Shown here one piece after another: positions 54,268 through 61,596 of a stretch of DNA of 64,000 nt. The stretch's first letter is position 1. Every line of letters begins with the position of its first letter. Source of the stretch: CAVSDF01 sp963726715 (GTDB taxonomy: Bacteria > Bacteroidota > Rhodothermia > Rhodothermales > BA12); the NCBI GenBank assembly GCA_963726715.1, contig CAVSDF010000010.1, positions 744,001 through 808,000 on the forward strand, written 5' to 3'. A program made the position numbers and the translations under genes. The notes beneath the pieces were generated by a model that saw only the letters and a list, made by a program, of their open reading frames with translations, had not been told where the DNA came from and did no database searches.

Positions 54268-55065
54268 ATGGAAGCTCCTGCTCCTTTCCAGACGCCCTAC
54301 CCCATCACCGACGACCAGATCGCCGCATACGCGCGCGACGGCTACGTCCGCCTCGACGGCGTCCTCAGCGCCGACGAGACCGCCCTCGTGCGCGACGCCC
54401 TCGAGAGCGCCATGGCCGCCCGCGCAGGCTTCAACCGCGACCTCGCCGGGGGCGGCGACAAGATTCTGCAGATGCTCAACCTCTGGGAGCACGACGAAAC
54501 CCTCAAGGCCTACGCGACGAGCCCGCGCCTCGCCGGCATCGCCCGCGCGCTCACCGGCTCCGACGGCGTGCGCCTCTTCCACGACCAGGCGCTCGTCAAG
54601 AAGCCCGGCCCGTCGGCGCCCTCGCCGTGGCACCAGGACCAGCCGTACTGGCCGAGCAAGGAAGCCGGGATGCTCTCGTGCTGGATGGCGCTCGACGTCG
54701 TCACGCGCGAGCGCGGCGCGATGCAGTTCGTGCCCGGCTCGCACACATGGGGCGAGTTCGCGCCCGTCTCCTTCGCGGGCGATGGCGATGGCCTGATGGA
54801 CATGGTTTCGGATGCGCAGCGCGAGGCGTGGACGGCGGTCGTCGAGGAACTCGAACCCGGCTCGTGCACGTGGCACCACGGCCTCACCGCCCACTTCACC
54901 GAGCCGAACACGACCGAGCACACCCGCCGCGCCCTCGTGACCATCTACATCCCCGACGGCGTCACCTTCGCCGACGACGAGAAGATGCAGCACCCGCTCT
55001 CCGACACCATCACCTCGAAGAAGGGCGAGCCCCTGCGCGGCGCCAAGTTCCTCGAACTCGCCTGA
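54268..55065 (+). CDS. phytanoyl-CoA dioxygenase (PhyH) family protein
   Basis: 265 residues, Fe(II)/2-oxoglutarate dioxygenase fold. N-terminus ITDDQIAAYARDGYVRLDGV; iron ligands in SPWHQDQPYW (HxD) and a distal His in WHHGLTAHFTEPNT; substrate or cofactor strand GAMQFVPGSHTWGEF. PhyH proteins hydroxylate small substrates, and oxidation of an O-methyl group would release formaldehyde. Its place in a sugar cluster beside GH88 suggests a sugar-linked substrate (inference). Repeat C copies flank it on both sides. Confidence 0.88.
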   Translation: MEAPAPFQTPYPITDDQIAAYARDGYVRLDGVLSADETALVRDALESAMAARAGFNRDLAGGGDKILQMLNLWEHDETLKAYATSPRLAGIARALTGSDGVRLFHDQALVKKPGPSAPSPWHQDQPYWPSKEAGMLSCWMALDVVTRERGAMQFVPGSHTWGEFAPVSFAGDGDGLMDMVSDAQREAWTAVVEELEPGSCTWHHGLTAHFTEPNTTEHTRRALVTIYIPDGVTFADDEKMQHPLSDTITSKKGEPLRGAKFLELA

Positions 55066-55106
55066 GCCGACCGCCCTCCCCCGCCCCCCCCGGCCCCCTG
55101 CGCCCA

Positions 55107-55213
55107 GCCCCCTCCGGCCTTCGGCCACCTCCCCCGCGAGCGGGGGAGGACCGCTCCGGAGCGCGTTCCCCTTCGGGGACCTTCGGTTCAGCGCGCAGGA
55201 GCAGGTGGGGGCC
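55107..55213 (+). repeat. dispersed repeat C, copy 3
   Basis: Same orientation as the 10324 copy and nearly identical over the inner CGTTCCCCTTCGGGGACC hairpin and the CAGGTGGGGGCC end. It sits just upstream of the GH88 start. Confidence 0.82.
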
Positions 55214-55235
55214 GCCCGCCCCGATCCACACCCCG

Positions 55236-56654
55236 ATGTTCACCCCCGACGCCACGCTCACCGCCGCCGACCTCGCGCCCGCGATCACGCGGATGTGGGC
55301 GCTCTCCGCCGACAAGGTCCGCGCCATCGACGCCCGCCACGACCCGGCGAGCGGCGCCCCCGTCTTCACCGCCGACGGGCGCTACACGGCGCGCGGCTGG
55401 ACCGAGTGGACCGAAGGCTTCTTCTACGGCGCCGCCCTCCTCCAGTACGACGCCACCGGCGACGCCGCGATGCTCGACCTCGGGCGGCGCCGCACGCGCG
55501 AGCGGATGCACACGCACGTCACCCACTTCGGCGTCCACGACCACGGCTTCAACAACGTCTCCACCTACGGCGCCCTCCACCGCCTCGGGCGCGAAGGCCG
55601 CCTCGACGGCGACGGCGGCACCGACGGCGACGAGCGGTTCTACCGGATGGCCCTCCTCGCCTCCGGCGCCGTGCAGGCGCGGCGGTGGACGGATCTCGGG
55701 CGCGACGCCGCCGGGCGTCCGGCAGGCTACGTCTACTCGTTCAACGGACCGCAGTCGCTCTTCGTCGACACCGTCCGCTCGATGCGGTCGCTCGCGCTCG
55801 CGCACACGCTCGGCGGGCGCCTCGGCGGCGAGCACGACGAACCGGTCTCGCTCCTCGACCGCCTCGCCGCCCACGTCCGCGCCACGTGTGCGTACAGCGT
55901 CTACTACGGAGAAGGCCGCGACGGGTACGACGACGCGCCCGGCCGGACCGTCCACGAGGCCATCTTCAACCTCAACGACGGCCACTTCCGCTGCCCGTCG
56001 ACGCAGCAGGGCTACTCGCCCTTCACCACGTGGACGCGCGGCCTCGCGTGGGCGCTCCTCGGATGCGCCGAAGAACTCGAGTGGTGGGCCACGCGCCCGG
56101 CCGACGAACACGCGCGCCACGACGACCTCGGCGGCCTCCTGCTGCGCGCCGCGACGGCCACCGCCGACTTCTACCTCGCCCACACGCCGACCTGCGGCGT
56201 GCCCTACTGGGACACCGGCGCCCCTGGCCTCGTCGCCCTCGGCGACGTCCTCGACCGCCCCGCCGACCCGTACAACGACCGCGAACCCGTCGACTCGTCC
56301 GCCGCCGCCATCGCCGCGCAGGGGTTTCTGCGGCTCGGGCGCGTGACCGGCGAGGGCCGCTACACGCAGGCGGGCCTCACCATCCTGCGGACGCTCCTCG
56401 GCGCGCCCTACCTCTCCAACGACCCGGCGCACGAGGGCCTGCTCCTCCACGCCGTCTACCACTGGCCCAACCGCTGGGACCACGTGCCCGAGGGGCGCCG
56501 CGTGGCCTCGGGCGAGGCGTGCGCGTGGGGCGACTACCACCTGCGCGAGGCCGCCCTCCTCGCCGGGCGCATCGCCGCCGAGGGCACGTCCGGCGCGCCG
56601 CCGTATTACACGTTCTTCGGCGGCGCCTCCGGCCCGCCGCACGAACGGGACTGA
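55236..56654 (+). CDS. GH88-type unsaturated glucuronyl hydrolase
   Basis: 472 residues, no signal peptide. GH88/105 pattern: WTEWTEGFFYGAALLQYDAT, HDHGFNNVSTYGALHRL, RCPSTQQGYSPFTTWTRGLA, ALLGCAEELEWW, VDSSAAAIAAQGFLRLGR and CAWGDYHLREAALLAG. These enzymes remove the 4,5-unsaturated uronic acid left by a polysaccharide lyase and so point to an acidic glycan as substrate. It is probably cytoplasmic, acting after import. Confidence 0.88.
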   Translation: MFTPDATLTAADLAPAITRMWALSADKVRAIDARHDPASGAPVFTADGRYTARGWTEWTEGFFYGAALLQYDATGDAAMLDLGRRRTRERMHTHVTHFGVHDHGFNNVSTYGALHRLGREGRLDGDGGTDGDERFYRMALLASGAVQARRWTDLGRDAAGRPAGYVYSFNGPQSLFVDTVRSMRSLALAHTLGGRLGGEHDEPVSLLDRLAAHVRATCAYSVYYGEGRDGYDDAPGRTVHEAIFNLNDGHFRCPSTQQGYSPFTTWTRGLAWALLGCAEELEWWATRPADEHARHDDLGGLLLRAATATADFYLAHTPTCGVPYWDTGAPGLVALGDVLDRPADPYNDREPVDSSAAAIAAQGFLRLGRVTGEGRYTQAGLTILRTLLGAPYLSNDPAHEGLLLHAVYHWPNRWDHVPEGRRVASGEACAWGDYHLREAALLAGRIAAEGTSGAPPYYTFFGGASGPPHERD

Positions 56655-56725
56655 GACCCGAGACCCGATCCGCCTCTTCCGAAGGCACCCCTGCGGCCCA
56701 ACCCGCCCCCGACCTCCCCGACGCC

Positions 56726-57217
56726 ATGCAGATTCTCGACCTCAACGCCACCGACGGACGCCCCTTCCCCGCGCGCCGCCGCACCAAGAACGTGGTCGGC
56801 GGCACCTCGCCGGTGCAGCACGACGGCTTCTCGCTCGGCCTCGTCGAGCTGGCGCCGGAGGGCGGGCAGGTGCCGTGGCACAACCATTCGCAGGAGGAGG
56901 TCTACCTCGTCATCGAGGGCGAGGGCGAGATCTGCGTCGCGGGCGAGCGGCGGCGCATCGGGGCGGGCGAGGCCGTCCACATCCCCCCCTTCGCCTTCCA
57001 CCAGCTCACCAACACCGGCGCCGCGCCGCTGCGCATGATCTACGCCTTCGCGCCCGCGGGCGAGGTCGCGCACTGGCGGCAGGAACTCGACGGCACGCTG
57101 CCCCGCGCGGGTGAGGGCGGCATCCCGCCCCTCCCCGACGGCGCCTGGCCGCAGCACACCGACATCGCGCCGGCGATCGTCTCGCCGCGTCCGCCGGGAT
57201 ACACGCCGCCGGATTGA
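56726..57217 (+). CDS. cupin-domain protein
   Basis: 163 residues. A single cupin with metal-binding motif VPWHNHSQEEVYLVIEGEGE and the second motif GAGEAVHIPPFAFHQLTNTG. The C-terminal tail is Pro-rich. Cupins in sugar loci act as isomerases or as metabolite sensors; which applies here is unknown. Confidence 0.82.
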   Translation: MQILDLNATDGRPFPARRRTKNVVGGTSPVQHDGFSLGLVELAPEGGQVPWHNHSQEEVYLVIEGEGEICVAGERRRIGAGEAVHIPPFAFHQLTNTGAAPLRMIYAFAPAGEVAHWRQELDGTLPRAGEGGIPPLPDGAWPQHTDIAPAIVSPRPPGYTPPD

Positions 57218-57268
57218 CGGGGGCGCATGGGCGATCGCGGGCGATGACGCGCGATGGGGGCGATGCGC

Positions 57269-57293
57269 GGGCGGGTCGAGACCCGCCCCTACG
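57269..57293 (+). repeat. dispersed palindromic repeat A, copy 4
   Basis: GGGCGGGTCGAGACCCGCCC followed by CTACG. It lies between the cupin and the second oxidoreductase. Confidence 0.8.
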
Positions 57294-57384
57294 ACCCCGC
57301 CCGATCGGCACACGCCCCACCGGTCCACGCCGCCATCGACTCACGGCCCATCGACCACAACCAACTACCCACAACCCACCCCAA

Positions 57385-58537
57385 ATGCAACACCGCATCG
57401 GCATTCTCATGAACGGCGTCACCGGGCGCATGGGCACCAACCAGCACCTGATGCGCTCGATCGTGGCGATCCGCGCGCAGGGCGGCGTGCCGGTGCCGGG
57501 GACGCAGGACACGATCCTCCCCGACCCCATCCTCATCGGGCGCAACGCCGACAAGCTCGCCGCCCTCGCCGAACGCGCCGGCGGCCTGCGCTGGACGACC
57601 GACCTCGAAAGCGCCCTCGCCGACCCCGCCGACACCGTCTACTTCGACGCCCAGACCACCGACCGCCGCGTCGCCGACGTCATGCGCGCCATCGACGCGG
57701 GCAAGCACGTCTACTGCGAGAAGCCCGTCGCCACCACGACCGACGATGCGCTCGCGCTCTACCGGCGCGCCGAGGCGGCCGGCGTCAAGCACGGCGTCGT
57801 GCAGGACAAGCTGTGGCTGCCGGGGATGCAGAAGCTGCGCCTGCTCAAGGACACCGGCTTCTTCGGGCGGATTCTCTCCGTGCGCGGCGAATTCGGCTAC
57901 TGGGTCTTCGAAGGCGACACGACGCCCGCGCAGCGCCCCTCGTGGAACTACCGCGAGGCCGACGGCGGCGGCATCATCGTCGACATGCTCTGCCACTGGC
58001 GCTACGTCCTCGACGGTCTCTTCGGCAAGGTGAAGGCCGTCTCCTGCCTCGGCGCCACCCACATCCCCGAGCGCTGGGACGAGGCCGGGCAGCGCTACGA
58101 GGCCACCGCCGACGACTCGGCCTACGCGACGTTCGAACTGGAGAACGGCATCGTCGCCCACTTCAACTCGTCGTGGGCGGTGCGCGTGCGCCGCGACGAC
58201 CTCCTCACCGTCCAGGTCGACGGCACGCGCGGCTCGGCCGTCGCCGGGCCTGCGCGAGTGCTGGACGCAGGCGTACGGCAACACGCCCAAGCCGACGTGG
58301 AACCCGGACGTGCCGCAGCCCATCCCGTTCTTCGACGGATGGAGCCAGATGCCCGACCAGGTGGCCTACGACAACGCCTTCAAGGTGCAGTGGGAGGACT
58401 TCCTGCGCCACGTCGTCCTCGACACGCCCTACGACAAGACGCTCCTGGAGGGCGCCAAGGGCGTGCAGCTTGCCGAACTCGGCCTCCGCTCGTGGAAGGA
58501 GCGCCGCTGGCTCGACGTGCCCGACCTCGTCGTCTGA
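57385..58537 (+). CDS. Gfo/Idh/MocA-family oxidoreductase, one frameshift
   Basis: About 383 residues. N-terminus RIGILMNGVTGRMGTNQHLM, family motif KHVYCEKPVATTTDDALALY, and C-terminal domain FGYWVFEGDTTPAQRPSWNY, GIIVDMLCHWRYVLDGLFG. At 58247-58250 the frame changes (GSAVAG, then LRECWTQAYGNTPKPTWNPD) in a GGGCCTG context that would read through with one G fewer. This is the same local sequence as the sigma-factor break. It ends WLDVPDLVV. A dehydrogenase acting on a sugar or sugar acid is likely. Confidence 0.85.
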
Positions 58538-58656
58538 TCCAGCATCGGCGACAGCCCGAGCCCAGACCTGTTATGTCCGCCGCGCGCGGCCCCTCCGGAG
58601 CGCTGCGTCGTGGCCGCCTGAATCGCCGTTCGTGGCGAGGTGGGGAGAGGTATCGG

Positions 58657-58682
58657 CGCACGTGCAGAGCACGTCCCCTACG
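58657..58682 (+). repeat. variant palindrome with CCCTACG tail
   Basis: GCACGTGCAGAGCACGTCCC followed by CTACG: a different palindrome but the same layout as repeat A. It lies just before the SDR start. Confidence 0.45.
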
Positions 58683-58694
58683 CTTCTTTCGACC

Positions 58695-59480
58695 ATGGAC
58701 CCTTCCTCGTCTCCTGCCGCGCTCGTCACCGGCGGCGCCTCCGGCATCGGCCTCGGCATCTCGCGGTGCCTGGCCGCGCGCGGCGTTCGCGTGGCCGTCT
58801 GCGGGCGGCGCGCGGAAGCCGACGTGTCCGACGCCCTCGACGCGATCCGCGCCGCCGGAGCGCCCGATGTGCTCTACGTCCGCGCCGATGTCGCCGATGT
58901 CGCCGGGCACGCGGCGCTTCTCGGGGCCGTCCGCGCGCGCTTCGGACGCCTCGACGTGCTCGTCAACAACGCGGGCATCGCTCCGGCGGAGCGGCGCGAC
59001 CTGCTGGAGGCAACGCCGGAGAGCTTCGACCACGTGCTCGGCGTCAACCTGCGCGGGCCGTACTTCCTCACGCAGGCGGCGGCGCGGTGGATGGCCGAGA
59101 CGCCCGGCGACCCGCGCGAGCCGTCGCGCAGCGTCGTCTTCGTGACGAGCATCTCGGCGACCGTCGCCAGCATCAACCGCGGCGAGTACTGCCTCTCGAA
59201 GGCGGGCCTGGCGATGGCGGCCAGCCTGTGGGCGGTGCGCCTCGCGCCCCTCGGCATCGGCGTCTACGAGGTGCGGCCGGGCGTCGTCGAGAGCGACATG
59301 ACGGCGGGCGTGAAGGACAAGTACGACGCCCTCATCGGCGATGGCCTCGCCCTCACACCCCGCTGGGGCCGCCCGGACGATGTCGGGCGCGTCGTCGCCG
59401 CCGTCGCGCTCGGCGAGATGCCGTACTCGACCGGCGCCGTCGTGATGGTCGATGGCGGATTGACGGTGGGGCGGTTGTGA
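58695..59480 (+). CDS. short-chain dehydrogenase/reductase
   Basis: 261 residues. NAD(P) motif LVTGGASGIGLGISRCLAAR, VLVNNAGIAPAERRDLL, catalytic Ser/Tyr/Lys in VFVTSISATVASINRGEYCL then SKAGLAMAA, and the C-terminal PYSTGAVVMVDGGLTVGRL. This is the classical SDR of sugar catabolism (for example 2-keto-3-deoxy sugar acid or gluconate reductases). Specificity cannot be read from the sequence. Confidence 0.92.
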   Translation: MDPSSSPAALVTGGASGIGLGISRCLAARGVRVAVCGRRAEADVSDALDAIRAAGAPDVLYVRADVADVAGHAALLGAVRARFGRLDVLVNNAGIAPAERRDLLEATPESFDHVLGVNLRGPYFLTQAAARWMAETPGDPREPSRSVVFVTSISATVASINRGEYCLSKAGLAMAASLWAVRLAPLGIGVYEVRPGVVESDMTAGVKDKYDALIGDGLALTPRWGRPDDVGRVVAAVALGEMPYSTGAVVMVDGGLTVGRL

Positions 59481-59517
59481 CGATGGACGGCGGGCGATGG
59501 GGCACCGGCGAATCCCG

Positions 59518-59574
59518 CCACCGCGCCGCCGTCGCGCCACCACCGCACATCGCCACCGCGCCGCCGTCGCGCAT
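59518..59574 (+). repeat. direct repeat of about 20 bases
   Basis: CCACCGCGCCGCCGTCGCGC occurs twice, about 37 bases apart, in the spacer before the second dioxygenase. Confidence 0.6.
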
Positions 59575-59641
59575 CACCCGGCACCCCGGCCCCACCGCCT
59601 CGTCCCGCTCCACACCCTCGCTTCTCCTCCACCCGATCTCA

Positions 59642-60427
59642 ATGGAAACACCCGACTCCACGCACACCGGCCCCCTCACGCCCGAGCAGGTTGCGCAGTA
59701 CCGGCGCGACGGCTACCTCGTCGTCGATGGCCTCTTCACGGCCGACGAGGTCGCGCGCTTCGTCGCCTACGAGCAGCAGCCCAAGCCCGACGGGTGGAAC
59801 GAGGACCTGCGCCGCCACACGCACGACGCGCTCTGGGCTGCCTCTGCCGCCAACCCCCGCATCGCCGCCGTCCTGCGGCAGATCGAGGGCGCCGAGCCGC
59901 TCGCCATCCAGTCGATGTACCTCGAAAAGGCGCCTGCGCCGCCGGGCACACCCGCCGGTGGCGCCGGGATCGCTCTCCACCAGGACCTCCACTACCTGCC
60001 GACCGACACCGGCCGCCTCGTCGCCTGCTGGTGCGCGATGTCGGACACCGACGCCGAGAACGGCGGCCTGTGCGTCGTGCCGGGGTCGCACCACCGCGGT
60101 CTCTACAAGACGCAGAAGGCGCACGACACGGCCGAGCACGACGCCTGGGAGACGACCTACGTGATGCGCGAGCGCGACGGGCGCGAGTGGGAGCAGGCCT
60201 TCTACTCGTTCGAGATCGAAGGCCTCGACCCCGCGACGGTCGTCCGCCTCGACGTGCCCGCTGGCTCCGGCGTCGTCTTCGACGGGCAGACGATCCACGG
60301 CTCGTTCGCCAACCGCAGCCCGACGCGCTACCGCCGCGCCCTCGCCTTCCACTACGTCCCCGAAGGCACCTGGGTGCTCCGCTCCGACGTCCAGCCCCCG
60401 ACGCCCCTCACCGGCACCCTTGGCTGA
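59642..60427 (+). CDS. second phytanoyl-CoA dioxygenase (PhyH) family protein
   Basis: 261 residues. N-terminus LTPEQVAQYRRDGYLVVDGL; iron ligands HQDLHYLP (HxD) and GQTIHGSFANRSPTRYRRA (distal His and the Arg that binds 2-oxoglutarate); core strand GGLCVVPGSHHRGLYK. It is clearly a paralogue of the gene at 54268 in fold but not close in sequence, so the two probably act on different steps or substrates. Confidence 0.88.
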   Translation: METPDSTHTGPLTPEQVAQYRRDGYLVVDGLFTADEVARFVAYEQQPKPDGWNEDLRRHTHDALWAASAANPRIAAVLRQIEGAEPLAIQSMYLEKAPAPPGTPAGGAGIALHQDLHYLPTDTGRLVACWCAMSDTDAENGGLCVVPGSHHRGLYKTQKAHDTAEHDAWETTYVMRERDGREWEQAFYSFEIEGLDPATVVRLDVPAGSGVVFDGQTIHGSFANRSPTRYRRALAFHYVPEGTWVLRSDVQPPTPLTGTLG

Positions 60428-60491
60428 CGACCGACGACGGACGACCGACGACGGTCCACTATAAACGATCAACCACCAACCACTCCCCTTC
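60428..60491 (+). repeat. GACGAC simple repeat and CA-rich leader
   Basis: ACGACCGACGACGGACGACC followed by CACTATAAACGATCAACCAC and CAACCACTCCCCTTC before ATG 60492. There is no Shine-Dalgarno. Confidence 0.6.
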
Positions 60492-61526
60492 ATGCCCCAG
60501 ATCCAGACCACCGTCGTCGGCTCGTACCCCGTGCCCGAGTGGCTCGTCGCCGCGCCGTCGCGGCAGGCGCTCACCGACGCCACCGCCGTCGTCCTCGCCA
60601 CGCAGGAACGCGCCGGCATCGACCTCATCGCCGACGGCGAACTGTACCGGTTCGACATCAACCACCCCGAGACGAACGGCATGATCGAGTACTTCGTCCG
60701 CCCGCTCTCGGGCGTGCGCTCGACGGTCGGGCGCGACGATGTGGCCGATTTCGCCGCCAAGCGCGGGATGGGCTTCCGGACGGTCCCGGCGGCGGTCGTC
60801 GAGGGCGAGATCGGCGCGGGCACGCTCGACCTCGTCGGCGACTACCGGCGCGTGCGGGCGCTCACGTCGCACCGGCTCAAGTTCACCGCGACCGGGCCGC
60901 ACATGCTCGCCAAGACCCTCCTCGACCACCACTACGCCGACCTGCCCGCCCTCGCGCACGCGCTCGCCGAGGCGATGGCGCCGCAGGTGCGCGAGATCGA
61001 CGCCGACGTGATGCAGTTCGACGAGGCCAACCTCCCCGGCGCCCCCGAGGAGGCCGGGTGGGCCGCGAGCGCCCTCAACGTCCTCCTCGACGCCGTCCCG
61101 ACGACCCCCGCCGTCCACCTCTGCTTCGGCAACTACGGCGGGCAGAGCATTCAGAAGGGCACGTGGGCGGCGCTCATCGACTACATGAACGCCCTCCACA
61201 CCGACCACCTCGTGCTCGAGTTCGCGTTTCGCGGCTACGACGAGCTGCGGTACCTGAAGGAGCTTCGCCCGGAGATCGGCATCGGCGTCGGCGTCATCGA
61301 CGTCAAGAGCACGGTCGTCGAGAGCGCCGAGACCGTCGCGCGGCGCCTCGAAACGGCGGCGTCGATCGTCGGCGCCGACCGCATCGCCTACGCGCACCCC
61401 GACTGCGGCTTCTGGATGCTCAAGCGCTCCATCGCCGACGGCAAGATGCGCGCGCTCGTGGCCGGGCGCGACCTCTTCGAGGGCCGCACGACCGAGTTCG
61501 TGCCCGAGGCGCAGGGCCACGGCTGA
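60492..61526 (+). CDS. MetE C-terminal-like (cobalamin-independent methionine synthase family) methyltransferase
   Basis: 344 residues, corresponding only to the catalytic barrel of MetE. Motifs: TTVVGSYPVPEWLVAAPSRQ, IDLIADGELYRFDINHPETN, VMQFDEANLPGAPEEAGW, VHLCFGNYGGQSIQKGTWAA (His and Cys), LVLEFAFRGYDELRYLKELR and RIAYAHPDCGFWML (final Cys), giving the expected zinc ligands. Stand-alone MetE-like proteins can move methyl groups from various donors to thiols. Here, inside a sugar locus with two dioxygenases, use of a methyl group from the substrate is possible (inference). Confidence 0.88.
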   Translation: MPQIQTTVVGSYPVPEWLVAAPSRQALTDATAVVLATQERAGIDLIADGELYRFDINHPETNGMIEYFVRPLSGVRSTVGRDDVADFAAKRGMGFRTVPAAVVEGEIGAGTLDLVGDYRRVRALTSHRLKFTATGPHMLAKTLLDHHYADLPALAHALAEAMAPQVREIDADVMQFDEANLPGAPEEAGWAASALNVLLDAVPTTPAVHLCFGNYGGQSIQKGTWAALIDYMNALHTDHLVLEFAFRGYDELRYLKELRPEIGIGVGVIDVKSTVVESAETVARRLETAASIVGADRIAYAHPDCGFWMLKRSIADGKMRALVAGRDLFEGRTTEFVPEAQGHG

Positions 61527-61596
61527 ACCCGGACGATGGATGGCAGACGACGGACGACCTGCCACCGCCGCCCCACTACCAACAACCAACCCCCCG

